Of a stretch of 64,000 nucleotides of DNA, positions 36,726 to 45,302 are shown piece by piece. Position 1 is the stretch's first letter; each line of letters begins with the position of its first letter. Where the stretch lies: contig NZ_FRDF01000011.1 in the NCBI RefSeq assembly GCF_900143235.1, positions 1 through 64,000 of the forward strand, written 5' to 3'. Under the pieces are notes generated by a model that saw only the letters and a program-made list of their open reading frames with translations, was not told where the DNA came from and ran no database searches. A program made the translations under genes and the position numbers. The DNA comes from Erythrobacter sanguineus (GTDB lineage Bacteria; Pseudomonadota; Alphaproteobacteria; Sphingomonadales; Sphingomonadaceae).

Positions 36726-38669
36726 ATGATCACCAAACTCCTGATCGCCAATCGCGGCGAGATCGCCTGCCGCATCATGCGGACTGCGCGGACAATGGGC
36801 GTAGCGACGGTCGCGGTCTATTCCGATGCCGATGCCAAGGCGCTGCACGTGCGCCAAGCGGACGAGAGCGTGCATATCGGCCCCTCGCCTGCGGCCGAGA
36901 GCTATCTGGTGGGCGCGAAGATCATCGCGGCGGCGCAAGCGACCGGGGCTGATGCGATCCATCCGGGCTATGGCTTCCTCTCGGAGAACGCCGACTTTGC
37001 GCAGGCCGTGATCGACGCAGGCCTCATCTGGGTCGGCCCCAAGCCTGCCAGCATCCGCGCGATGGGCCTGAAGGATGCGGCCAAGGCGCGGATGATCGAG
37101 GCGGGCGTTCCCGTGACGCCGGGCTATCTCGGTGCGGATCAATCGGTGGAGCGGCTCACGACGGAAGCCGAAGCCATCGGCTACCCCGTCCTGATCAAGG
37201 CGGTCGCAGGCGGCGGCGGCAAGGGGATGCGCAAGGTCGATGCCCCCGATGACTTCGCCGCGTCGCTGGAATCCTGCCGCCGCGAGGCCAAGGCCAGCTT
37301 CGGTAATGACGAGGTCTTGCTCGAAAAATGGATCACCTCGCCCCGCCATATCGAGGTGCAGGTGTTCGGGGACAGCCACGGCAACGTCGTCCACCTGTTC
37401 GAGCGCGACTGCTCGCTCCAGCGCCGCCACCAGAAGGTGATCGAGGAAGCCCCCGCCCCCGGCATGGACGCAGCCACCCGCGAGGCGATCTGCGCTGCCG
37501 CCGTACGCGCGGCGAAGGCGGTCGATTACGAGGGTGCGGGCACCATCGAGTTCATCGCCGATGCCAGCGAGGGACTGCGCGCCGACCGCATCTTCTTCAT
37601 GGAGATGAACACCCGCCTGCAAGTCGAACACCCCGTCACCGAGGAAATCACCGGGGTCGATCTGGTCGAATGGCAGTTGCGCGTGGCGAGCGGGGAGGTG
37701 TTGCCGAAGCGGCAAGACGAGCTGTCGATCAACGGCCATGCGATTGAAGCGCGGCTTTATGCGGAGGACCCGGCGAAGGGGTTTTTGCCGAGCACGGGGC
37801 GGCTTGATCATTTCGACCTCGGGCATGAGGGTCGGATCGAGACCGGGGTCGAGGAGGGCGACGAGATCAGCCCGAACTACGACCCAATGATCGCAAAACT
37901 GGTCGCTCATGGCAATGAGCGGGAAGCGGCGCGCGAGCTTCTGTTGGAGATGATCCAGTCCGCATGGGTCTTTCCAGTCAAGTCGAACGCAGCTTTTCTG
38001 GCTAGCTGTCTGAAGGATGAGTCTTTCATTTCGGCAGACCTAGACACCGGGTTGATCGAGCGGCGAGGAGAAACGCTGACCGAAATCGACGTTCCGAAGG
38101 TGGCGCTAGGTGCAGGGGCGCTCGCTTATCTTGAACCTCATCTCCCCACCAAGATCCTCGCTCCTTTGACCGATGCTTCCGGGCAGGTGGGTTGGGCGCC
38201 GGTCGGCAAGGATCGATTCAACTCGATGTTCGGCTTTCGTCTGAACGGCCCGGCAAACCGCAAGGTTCGGTTGTCCGTCGATGGACGCGCTGAAACGGTC
38301 GATCTCGACCACACCGGCATCCAAAAACCCAGCCAGCGCAACTGGCGCAAGAAAGGCGTCTGGGTTCAGAAAGGCGAGAGCCTTTCCCACTATTTCGCAG
38401 CGGAACCTCGTGCAGAACGCGGCCAAGCCTCCGCCGCCGATGGCGCTATCATCGCGCCGATGCCGGGCAAGGTCATCGCGGTCGATGTGAGCGAAGGCCA
38501 GACCGTCACCGCCGGGCAGCGGCTGCTGGTGCTCGAGGCGATGAAGATGGAACACGCCCTCACCGCGCCCTTCGACGGGGTGATCGAGGGGCTGGCGGTC
38601 AGCGCGGGCGGGCAGGTGCAGGTTGACACAGTCCTGTGCCGGGTGGTGCCTGCTGCCTCAGAAGAATAA
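36726..38669 (+). CDS. Acyl-CoA carboxylase biotin-carboxylase/biotin-carrier subunit
   Basis: This 647-residue subunit has an N-terminal biotin carboxylase with the ATP-grasp Gly-rich loop KAVAGGGGKGMRKV and the EMNTRLQVEHPVTEEITG region. A variable linker and a C-terminal biotinyl domain with EAMKMEH (biotin Lys607) follow. It carboxylates biotin for acetyl-, propionyl- or methylcrotonyl-CoA carboxylase; which one is not decided. About residues 415-570 use noticeably less GC-biased codons (37960-38440). The carboxyltransferase gene follows. Confidence 0.92.
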   Translation: MITKLLIANRGEIACRIMRTARTMGVATVAVYSDADAKALHVRQADESVHIGPSPAAESYLVGAKIIAAAQATGADAIHPGYGFLSENADFAQAVIDAGLIWVGPKPASIRAMGLKDAAKARMIEAGVPVTPGYLGADQSVERLTTEAEAIGYPVLIKAVAGGGGKGMRKVDAPDDFAASLESCRREAKASFGNDEVLLEKWITSPRHIEVQVFGDSHGNVVHLFERDCSLQRRHQKVIEEAPAPGMDAATREAICAAAVRAAKAVDYEGAGTIEFIADASEGLRADRIFFMEMNTRLQVEHPVTEEITGVDLVEWQLRVASGEVLPKRQDELSINGHAIEARLYAEDPAKGFLPSTGRLDHFDLGHEGRIETGVEEGDEISPNYDPMIAKLVAHGNEREAARELLLEMIQSAWVFPVKSNAAFLASCLKDESFISADLDTGLIERRGETLTEIDVPKVALGAGALAYLEPHLPTKILAPLTDASGQVGWAPVGKDRFNSMFGFRLNGPANRKVRLSVDGRAETVDLDHTGIQKPSQRNWRKKGVWVQKGESLSHYFAAEPRAERGQASAADGAIIAPMPGKVIAVDVSEGQTVTAGQRLLVLEAMKMEHALTAPFDGVIEGLAVSAGGQVQVDTVLCRVVPAASEE

Positions 38670-38673
38670 TACG

Positions 38674-38747
38674 TCACCCCAGCGAAAGCTGGGGTCTCAG
38701 GCCACCTCGCGCTACGCCGCCCTAGATCCCAGCTTTCGCTGGGATGA
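38674..38747. repeat. Inverted repeat, CCCAGCGAAAGCTGGG family
   Basis: TCACCCCAGCGAAAGCTGGGGTC and its inverted partner GATCCCAGCTTTCGCTGGGATGA flank a CACCTCGCGCTACGCCGCC centre. Each arm is itself palindromic, so one long or two short hairpins can form. It lies in the spacer between the two carboxylase subunit genes. This is a common alphaproteobacterial intergenic element. Confidence 0.88.
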
Positions 38748-38768
38748 CGATTTGCATAAGGGTTACCA

Positions 38769-40322
38769 ATGACCTGGGCCAAAGAACTCAAAGAACTGCG
38801 GCAACGCGAGGCGCTCGCCGAGCAGATGGGCGGCGCGGACAAGGTTGCGCGGCAGCATGGGCGCGGGAAAATGGACGCCCGCGCGCGGCTGGCGGCGCTG
38901 TGCGACGAAGGTAGCTTCCGCGAAATCGGCAAGATTGCGGGCTCGGCCAAGTATGACGCCAACGGCGACCTTGCCAGCGTCACCCCCGCCCCCTTCCTGT
39001 TCGGCAAGGCCACCATCAACGGCCGCCCGGTGGTCGCCACCGCCGACGATTTCACCATCCGCGGCGGCGCGGCGGACGCGGGGATTGCGCGCAAGATGGT
39101 GCAGGCCGAGATGATGGCGCACCAGTTGAAACTGCCGATCATCCGCATGATCGACGGCACCGGCGGCGGCGGCAGCGTGAAGACGCTCGAAAAGATCGGC
39201 GCGACCTATATCCCCGCCGTGCCCGGCTGGGGCGATGTGGTGACCAATCTCGACACCGTGCCGGTGGTGGCGCTGGCGCTTGGGCCGACAGCGGGCCTCG
39301 GCGCGGCGCGCACTGTCGCCAGTCACTACTCGATCATGGTCAAGGGCCTCTCGCAGATCTTCGCCGCTGGCCCCGCCGTGGTCGATGGGCTGGGCGAGGC
39401 TTACAAGGGCGGCGCGGCCAATCACGAGGAGGCCAAGGAGGCGCTCGGCGGATCGGCGATCCACACCCGCAACGGCGTGGTCGATGACGAGGTCGCCAGC
39501 GAGGCCGAGGCCTTCGCCCGCGCGCGGCATTTCCTCAGCTTCATGCCCGAATATGTCGGCCAGCCTGCAAGGCGCTCGGCTTGCGATGACCCCGCAGACC
39601 GGCGCGAGGAGGCGCTGCTCAGCCTCGTGCCGCGTGATCCGAAGCAGGTCTATTCGATGCGGCGCTGCATGGAGATGGTGTTCGATTCCGGCACCGTGTT
39701 CGAGATCGGCAAGCACTGGGGCCGCGCCGCGATCACCGCGCTGGCGCGATTGGATGGCTGGCCGGTCTGCGTCATCGCCAGCGATCCCAGCTATCTAGGC
39801 GGATCGTGGGAGGCCAGGACCAGCGAGAAAGTCGAACGCTTCGTGCGCCTCGCCGACCAGTTCCGCCTGCCGGTCGTGCATCTGGTCGATAACCCCGGCT
39901 TCATGATCGGGCGCGAGGCAGAAATGGCGGGGACGATCCGCTACGGCGTCAATGCGATGAACGCAATTTACCGCGCCACCGTCCCGCTCGCCAGCATCGT
40001 GCTGCGCCGCGCCTATGGCATTGCCGGGAGCGCGATGAGCAATGCCGATCGGTATCAATACCGCTATTGCTGGCCGAGCGGGGACTGGGGGAGCCTGCCC
40101 ATCGCAGGCGGGCTGGAGGTCGCCTACAAGGCCGAGCTGGAAGCCTCGGACGATCCGGCGGCGCTGCTTGAGGAGATCCGCGAACGGCTCGGAAAGGTCA
40201 CCTCGCCGTTCCGGTCAGCCGAACGCTTCAATGTCGAGGACATCATCGACCCGCGCGACACGCGGCCGCTGCTGTGCGAATTCGCCGGACTGGCGTGGCG
40301 GCGGTTGGAGAGTGAGCAATAG
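38769..40322 (+). CDS. Acyl-CoA carboxylase carboxyltransferase subunit
   Basis: This 517-residue carboxyltransferase has two crotonase-like halves: GRPVVATADDFTIRGGAADAG, then MIDGTGGGGSV in the N-half; FLVDNPGF-like VHLVDNPGFMIGREAEMAG and LRRAYGIAGSAM in the C-half. These form the acyl-CoA and biotin oxyanion sites. It pairs with the biotin subunit at 36726. The likely substrates are propionyl- or methylcrotonyl-CoA; the motif set alone does not settle it. Confidence 0.92.
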   Translation: MTWAKELKELRQREALAEQMGGADKVARQHGRGKMDARARLAALCDEGSFREIGKIAGSAKYDANGDLASVTPAPFLFGKATINGRPVVATADDFTIRGGAADAGIARKMVQAEMMAHQLKLPIIRMIDGTGGGGSVKTLEKIGATYIPAVPGWGDVVTNLDTVPVVALALGPTAGLGAARTVASHYSIMVKGLSQIFAAGPAVVDGLGEAYKGGAANHEEAKEALGGSAIHTRNGVVDDEVASEAEAFARARHFLSFMPEYVGQPARRSACDDPADRREEALLSLVPRDPKQVYSMRRCMEMVFDSGTVFEIGKHWGRAAITALARLDGWPVCVIASDPSYLGGSWEARTSEKVERFVRLADQFRLPVVHLVDNPGFMIGREAEMAGTIRYGVNAMNAIYRATVPLASIVLRRAYGIAGSAMSNADRYQYRYCWPSGDWGSLPIAGGLEVAYKAELEASDDPAALLEEIRERLGKVTSPFRSAERFNVEDIIDPRDTRPLLCEFAGLAWRRLESEQ

Positions 40323-40324
40323 TC

Positions 40325-40404
40325 CCACCCCCAGCCCCTCCCGCAAGCGGGAGGGGAGCGAGACTTAGCGAGCCGCAGGCGAGATTAGTCGCAGCGGGGT
40401 GGGC
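40325..40404. repeat. REP-like palindromic element
   Basis: The CCCCTCCCGC/GCGGGAGGGG hairpin (40335-40356) is followed by AGCGAGACTTAGCGAGCCGC and GTCGCAGCGGGGTGGGC, matching the side arms of the element at 5171-5297. CCCACCCC on the left and GGGGTGGG on the right form an outer stem. It sits exactly between convergent genes, suggesting a terminator role. Confidence 0.88.
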
Positions 40405-41667
40405 CTACTCCGCAGGCGCGCTTCCCATACCCGCCTCGGCATCGCTCGGTCCGAACAGCTTGCCCTTTTCGCTCACCAGCACCAGCACCAGACAGGTGAG
40501 GCCCGACGCCAGCAGTGACAGCGCCAGCGGCTGTGCCGTGCCATCGAAGGCATAGCCGATCGCCCCGCCCAGCAGCGCTGCCATGGTCATGCGCACGAAC
40601 CCGTGGGCCGAACTGGCCGCGCCCGCGATATTGAAGAAGGGGTTCATCGCGATTGCGCCGAAATTGCTGCCGATAAAGCCCAGCAGCGCCATGTTGATCG
40701 CCATCAGCGGCACGAACACCCACAGGCTTTCGCCCGGCTGGAAGGCAAAGAACACCTGCGCGCCGCTGACCGCGATGAACACGAACAGCGCGGCGTGACT
40801 GACCCGCCGGGCGCCGAAGCGTTCGACAATGCGCGAATTCGACCAGCTCGCCACCGCCATCGACCCGGCGCAAATCCCGAACACCAACGGGAAGATGTCG
40901 CCCGCGCCAAATGTCTCGGTGATCAATTGCTGCGAGGAGTTGATGAAGCCGAACAGGGCGCCAAACACCAGCGCAGAACCGAAGACGTAACCGACCACGC
41001 TGGGCAGGGCGAGCGCGCGGGTCATGTTGACGGCGATGGTACGCAGATGGATCGGCTGGCGGTTGTCGGGCGCAAGGCTTTCAGGCAGGCGCAGGTGCAC
41101 CCATGCGCCCACGGCTACGCCCATCACCGCCATAAAGCCGAAAATCGCGCGCCAGTCAGCCACCAGCAGGATCGCCTCGCCGATGCTGGGGGCAACGGCG
41201 GGCACCATCAGGAAGATCACGAAGATCAGGCTCATCATCCGCGCCATCTTGTCGCCACCCACCCGGTCGCGGATGATCGCGGGCGGCAGGGCAACGGTCC
41301 CGGCCGCGAAGAATCCCTGCGCCGCGCGCACCGCAATCAGCGTGTCATAGGTGGGCGCAATCGCGCTCAGCAGTGACAGCAGGATATAGACCAAGATCGA
41401 TCCCAGCAGGATCGGCCGCCGCCCGAACCGGTCAGCCAGCGCTCCGGGCAGCAGCGCGCCGATCCCGGCGGTCAGCAGATAGACCCCGATCACGAACTGG
41501 CGGGCATTGCCATCCACCCCGAGATCAACCGCAAGTTCATCAAGCGCCGGGAGAATCGCGTCGATGCCGAAAGCGTTCAAGGCCATCAGCAGCGCCATCA
41601 TCCACAACAGCTCGGTTTCGCCGATCACCTTGCGGACGGACGTGGACGGGGCAAGCGTGGTGGCCAT
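40405..41667 (-). CDS. Bcr/CflA family multidrug efflux MFS transporter
   Basis: This protein of about 420 residues from ATG 41667 (MATTLAPSTSVRK) has 12 membrane segments. The DHA1 pattern is DAILPALDELAVDLGV, the loop ADRFGRRPILL and the RAAQGFFAAGTVALPPAIIRD signature of Bcr/CflA pumps. The frame is open to 41742, with ATG 41718 also possible; none has a strong ribosome site. It exports drugs or metabolites with proton antiport. It is divergent from dinB. Confidence 0.88.
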   Translation of the reverse strand: MATTLAPSTSVRKVIGETELLWMMALLMALNAFGIDAILPALDELAVDLGVDGNARQFVIGVYLLTAGIGALLPGALADRFGRRPILLGSILVYILLSLLSAIAPTYDTLIAVRAAQGFFAAGTVALPPAIIRDRVGGDKMARMMSLIFVIFLMVPAVAPSIGEAILLVADWRAIFGFMAVMGVAVGAWVHLRLPESLAPDNRQPIHLRTIAVNMTRALALPSVVGYVFGSALVFGALFGFINSSQQLITETFGAGDIFPLVFGICAGSMAVASWSNSRIVERFGARRVSHAALFVFIAVSGAQVFFAFQPGESLWVFVPLMAINMALLGFIGSNFGAIAMNPFFNIAGAASSAHGFVRMTMAALLGGAIGYAFDGTAQPLALSLLASGLTCLVLVLVSEKGKLFGPSDAEAGMGSAPAE

Positions 41668-41740
41668 GGTGGGCCCATTGCCGATTGGTTCGCCCGATGA
41701 CCACTGTTCTTTTCGCATATGCACAAAATCGTGAGCGGGC

Positions 41741-42943
41741 ATGAAAGTTCCGGCAATGGTTCCTTCACGCGCGCCAAGCCTCTATTTTACCCGGATGGAC
41801 CGTGATCCGCCGCCAATCTCAGGGGACGATGACGTTGCCCAGGACCATCCGGGGCTGCGCAAGATCATCCATGTCGACATGGATGCCTTCTTCGCCAGCG
41901 TCGAACAGCGCGACAATCCGCAATTGCGCGGAAAGCCGGTTGCCGTCGGCGGGGCAGGCGGGCGCGGGGTCGTCGCCGCTGCAAGCTACGAGGCGAGGTT
42001 GTTCGGGGTGCGCAGCGCCATGCCATCGGTCACCGCCAGCCGGTTGTGCCCCGATCTGGTGTTCGTGCGCCCGCGCTTTGATGCCTACAAGCAAGCAAGC
42101 CGCCAGATCCGCCTTGTGTTTGAACACTTTACCCCGATCATCGAACCGCTGAGCCTTGACGAGGCCTATCTCGATGTCACCGATGACCGGCTCGGGATCG
42201 GCAGCGCCACCCGCATCGCCCAGCTGATCCGGCAGGAAATTCGCGCCAGAACGCAGCTGACCGCCAGCGCGGGGGTGAGTTACAACAAGTTCCTTGCCAA
42301 GCTCGCCAGCGACCAGAACAAGCCCGATGGCTTGTGCGTGATCCGTCCGGGCGAAGGGTCGGCCTTTGTCGCGGGCCTGCCGATCCGGCGGTTCCACGGC
42401 GTCGGGCCGAAGGCGGAGGAGCGGATGCAGCGGCTGGGCATTGCGACCGGCGCCGATCTGGCGGGACGGGACATCGCGTTTCTGCGCGAACATTTCGGCA
42501 GCATGGCCGATTACCTCTACCGCGCGGCGCGGGGGATCGACCTGCGCCCCGTGCGCGCCCACCGCCTCCGCAAATCGGTTGGCGGGGAGCGCACCTTTGC
42601 CGAGGATATCGGCAGCGGCGCGATGCTGCGAGAGACGCTGGAGAACATTATCGACATCGTGTGGGAGCGGATCGAGGCGGCGGGCAGCGAAGGTCAGCCG
42701 GTGCGCGGGCGGACGGTGACGCTGAAGCTCAAATTCAACGATTTCCGCATCATGACCCGCGCAACTTCGCTGCCGCACTGGGTTGCGGGCAAGGACCAGT
42801 TCGCCGAAGCGGCGCGCGCGCTGCTGGAGGCGGAACTGCCGCTGCCTGATCCGATCCGGCTGATGGGGCTGACGCTCGGCAATTTGGAAGGGGCGCAAGA
42901 CGAAAAGCCGCCGCGCGATACCGCCCAGCTATCGCTGCTTTAG
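41741..42943 (+). CDS. dinB: DNA polymerase IV
   Basis: DinB is a Y-family translesion polymerase. The 400-residue protein has the palm motif HVDMDAFFASVEQRD, then EPLSLDEAYLDVTDD with the catalytic acidic pair. The thumb HhH is FHGVGPKAEERMQRLGI, and the C-terminal clamp-binding motif is QLSLL. ATG 41741 is used; ATG 41795 starts nearer the conserved core. No convincing LexA box was found. Confidence 0.95.
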   Translation: MKVPAMVPSRAPSLYFTRMDRDPPPISGDDDVAQDHPGLRKIIHVDMDAFFASVEQRDNPQLRGKPVAVGGAGGRGVVAAASYEARLFGVRSAMPSVTASRLCPDLVFVRPRFDAYKQASRQIRLVFEHFTPIIEPLSLDEAYLDVTDDRLGIGSATRIAQLIRQEIRARTQLTASAGVSYNKFLAKLASDQNKPDGLCVIRPGEGSAFVAGLPIRRFHGVGPKAEERMQRLGIATGADLAGRDIAFLREHFGSMADYLYRAARGIDLRPVRAHRLRKSVGGERTFAEDIGSGAMLRETLENIIDIVWERIEAAGSEGQPVRGRTVTLKLKFNDFRIMTRATSLPHWVAGKDQFAEAARALLEAELPLPDPIRLMGLTLGNLEGAQDEKPPRDTAQLSLL

Positions 42944-43413
42944 CCTGTCCCCCGCGCCTTCCACGCCGCGATCCGTGCGCGGGTGGTGCGGCCCAGCGGC
43001 TCGGGCAAGGAATGCGAGGGGAAGAACCGCGCCTCCACCACCTCGCGGCCATCGGGGCGCGGATGCTGGTTGCAGATCGCCGCGAACAGGTGCGCGGTGT
43101 GGGGCGAGCCGGACAGCACCTCCTCCAGCGTGCCGATCGGCTCAAGCCGGGCAAGTTCGATCCCCAGTTCCTCACGCACCTCGCGCCGCGCGGCCGCCTC
43201 AGGCTCTTCGCCGCGATTGATACCGCCGCCCGGCAGGCCCCAGACGTCGGGGCCATAGGAATGGCGCAGCAGCAGCACGTCGCCGCCAAGGTTGGTGATG
43301 ATGATGCTGACCCCGGCAATCGGCACCTTGCGCCAGCGCCGCCAGCTATGCCGCATCCCATGCGCCAGCGGGAGCAGAGCGCGGTGGAGCGGGGCGGGCA
43401 GCAATGCGGGCAT
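42940..43413 (-). CDS. NUDIX hydrolase
   Basis: This 157-residue protein has the Nudix box GGGINRGEEPEAAARREVREELGI (G-x5-E-x7-REUXEE-x-G form). Members hydrolyse nucleoside diphosphate derivatives. The ATG overlaps the stop of the 6-phosphogluconolactonase gene by 1 bp (ATGA), so they are coupled. It converges with dinB with a 4-bp overlap of ends. The N-terminal helix region is basic and short. Substrate unknown. Confidence 0.92.
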   Translation of the reverse strand: MPALLPAPLHRALLPLAHGMRHSWRRWRKVPIAGVSIIITNLGGDVLLLRHSYGPDVWGLPGGGINRGEEPEAAARREVREELGIELARLEPIGTLEEVLSGSPHTAHLFAAICNQHPRPDGREVVEARFFPSHSLPEPLGRTTRARIAAWKARGTG

Positions 43414-44051
43414 CAGGTGAACACGGTGACAGGAATGCCCCTTGCCGCTGCAATCCGCAGCAATCGCGCGACGGGAAGATCATGCTCGCCGCGCATCGCC
43501 ACCTCGAAAGTGCTGCGCTTGTCCGCCGCGCCGCCAAGCGTGAACAGAATTGCATCAGTGTCCGTTAGCGCAGGCAAGGTCAGCGTGATGCGGTCGAACG
43601 GTGCATGGGCAGGCAGGGGATCGGGGGTCAGGCGGCGGATCATCCGCGGATCATCGTCTGCGGGATCAGTGTTGGGAAACAGCGATGCGATGTGGCCGTC
43701 CGGCCCCATGCCGAGCCATGTCAGCGCGAAATGCGGCGGCTTGTCGCGTTCGGCAAGCGCATGCACCTCGGCCCCGGCAGGCTCCAGAAGGGCGCGCATT
43801 TTTCCGGTATTCGATGCCGCGTGATCCTCGGGCACGATCCGGTCGTCATTGGGCCACACCACCATCGCGCTCCATGCGGGGCCGGGGTCCCGTTGGACAA
43901 GCTTTTCGAGGATCGGAAAGGGGGTCGATCCGCCCGGTATCGTGATCGCAAACCTGCCACCGGCATGGCGATTGGCGGCAGCCAATCGGGCGTCCAGCCA
44001 ATCAGCAATGGTGGCCACGCCCGCGCTTTCGATCACATCTGCAGTTTCCAT
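43413..44051 (-). CDS. pgl: 6-phosphogluconolactonase
   Basis: Pgl hydrolyses 6-phosphogluconolactone in the pentose phosphate and Entner-Doudoroff routes. The 212-residue protein has the phosphate-binding IPGGSTPFPILEKL, the WPNDDRIVPEDHAASN motif and WLGMGPDGHIASLFPNTD, all diagnostic. No zwf, edd or other sugar genes are adjacent. It lies downstream of dps behind a terminator-like hairpin. Confidence 0.93.
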   Translation of the reverse strand: METADVIESAGVATIADWLDARLAAANRHAGGRFAITIPGGSTPFPILEKLVQRDPGPAWSAMVVWPNDDRIVPEDHAASNTGKMRALLEPAGAEVHALAERDKPPHFALTWLGMGPDGHIASLFPNTDPADDDPRMIRRLTPDPLPAHAPFDRITLTLPALTDTDAILFTLGGAADKRSTFEVAMRGEHDLPVARLLRIAAARGIPVTVFT

Positions 44052-44063
44052 CCCCCATCAATA

Positions 44064-44107
44064 GCAAAAGGGCCGCCCCCCGTCAGCGGGAGCGGCCCCT
44101 TTTTTTT
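44064..44107 (-). terminator. Intrinsic terminator downstream of dps
   Basis: Read on minus, a stem GGGGCCGC...GCGGCCC with CCCG/CGGG inside and loop CTGA is followed by TTTT. On plus the same hairpin ends in eight Ts. It lies 33 nt after the dps stop and before pgl. Confidence 0.85.
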
Positions 44108-44139
44108 GATCGCGCGCAGGCTTGCCAGCCGGGCAGCGA

Positions 44140-44601
44140 TCAGCCGAGCAGCGACTTCAGGAACCACACACGCTCTTCGGCCATGTCGGTCCAATCGTCC
44201 AGCAGCCCGTCGGTGGCATTATCGCCCGCCTGTTCGGCCAGCGGCTTCATGCCTTTCAGCCGCTCGACCATCGCCTGGTTGTCATCGCGCAGTTCGGCGA
44301 TCATGTCCTCGGCAGACAGCGCGGTGCTGTCCTGATCCTTGACCTTGGTGTGCTGCGACACCGAGCCGATCGAGGTCAGCGTATCGCCGCCCTGTTTGCG
44401 CACGCGTTCGCCGATGGCATCGATCTGGTCACGGATTTCAAGCGCCTGTTCATCGAACAAGAGGTGAAGATCGCGAAAGCGCGGGCCCTTGACGTGCCAG
44501 TGAAAATTCTTGGTCTTGACGAAAAGCGCAAAATGATCCGCCAGAAGCCCGTTGAGTTCGGCAATCAGTGCAGCTTTCGAATTGGTCTTGGTATCGGCCA
44601 T
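44140..44601 (-). CDS. dps: Dps family ferritin-like DNA-protection protein
   Basis: This 153-residue protein from ATG 44601 (MADTKTNSKAALIAELNGLLAD, CGGAGAAAA upstream) has the Dps ferroxidase motif NFHWHVKGPRFRDLHLLFDEQ and a later Asp/Glu helix. It stores iron and shields DNA during oxidative and starvation stress. The longer frame to 44622 adds a weak start. A GAAAC-N16-CGTT sequence upstream suggests control by the general stress sigma factor EcfG. Confidence 0.95.
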   Translation of the reverse strand: MADTKTNSKAALIAELNGLLADHFALFVKTKNFHWHVKGPRFRDLHLLFDEQALEIRDQIDAIGERVRKQGGDTLTSIGSVSQHTKVKDQDSTALSAEDMIAELRDDNQAMVERLKGMKPLAEQAGDNATDGLLDDWTDMAEERVWFLKSLLG

Positions 44602-44662
44602 AATTTTCTCCGTTATTGTCATGTAGGCGGCACTGTGCTGCCGCTTAGGTGTCTATTCTTAT

Positions 44663-44687
44663 AACGGATCAGAAGTGTTTGAGTTTC
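44663..44687 (-). promoter_or_regulatory. Candidate EcfG-type promoter of dps
   Basis: On minus, GAAAC (44687-44683) and CGTT (44666-44663) are separated by 16 nt, close to the EcfG consensus GGAAC-N16/17-CGTT with one mismatch in the -35. It lies about 62 nt before the dps ATG. dps belongs to general-stress regulons in alphaproteobacteria. Confidence 0.45.
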
Positions 44688-44722
44688 GCAATTATACTAT
44701 TCGTCATGATCGAACAAAGCGA

Positions 44723-45286
44723 TCAAGGCGCAGCGTAACGAGCGTTCAATCCGATGAAGATCGCCGCAAGAATAAGGCACACCGCCAGCACCCGCCGCAC
44801 TGTGCGCAGCGGCAGGCGGACCAGCCCGGCAGCGCCCAGCGACCAGCCCATCGCAATCGCCGCCCCGCCCCCCAGCGCTCCGCCCAGTGCGGCGGTGGCG
44901 GACAGGCTGGCCTGCGCGGCGAAGGCGAAGATGGCAAACCGCGCACCGTCGCCGATCTGGCGGGCAACCAGTACGATGGCAATGGCGCCGAGCGAGCGGG
45001 TCGGTTCGCGCGGTTCTTTCAGCTTTACCGGCCAGGCCAGCTCGAACCCGGCAATCGCCAGCGCAAAGGCAACCAGCATCTGCGCTGCACGCGCCGGGAG
45101 CATGGCGGCAAATTCGGCCCCCACCCATGCCATCACGGCGGCGGTCAGACAGGCCGAAAGGATGCCGAGCAGGAGCAGCGGCCAACCGCGCCCAAGCGCA
45201 TCGGCCCAGCGCGCCACCAGCCATTGATCGCGCCCGCCCAGCGCCAGCGCAAAGACCAGCAACAGCGAAAACAGGAAGCTGTCCAT
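44723..45286 (-). CDS. GDT1/TMEM165-like (UPF0016) cation transporter
   Basis: This protein of about 187 residues from ATG 45286 (MDSFLFSLLLVFALALGGRDQW) has six membrane helices in two halves. Each half has a polar motif: GGRDQ in the first and an analogous FAAQAS in the second, replacing the ExGDK/R motif of UPF0016. The family moves Mn2+ or Ca2+. The degenerate motif lowers confidence. It is the last gene of a four-gene operon, 16 bp after the PhoX-like gene, where metal supply would fit calcium-dependent phosphatases. Confidence 0.65.
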   Translation of the reverse strand: MDSFLFSLLLVFALALGGRDQWLVARWADALGRGWPLLLLGILSACLTAAVMAWVGAEFAAMLPARAAQMLVAFALAIAGFELAWPVKLKEPREPTRSLGAIAIVLVARQIGDGARFAIFAFAAQASLSATAALGGALGGGAAIAMGWSLGAAGLVRLPLRTVRRVLAVCLILAAIFIGLNARYAAP

Positions 45287-45302
45287 GGCCCGGGCCTGCG
45301 CC

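Noticed and set aside
41744..41759. LexA box (GTTC-N7-GTTC) before dinB
   Set aside because: GTTC copies are spaced by 8 nt rather than 7 and overlap the first codons; not a canonical site.
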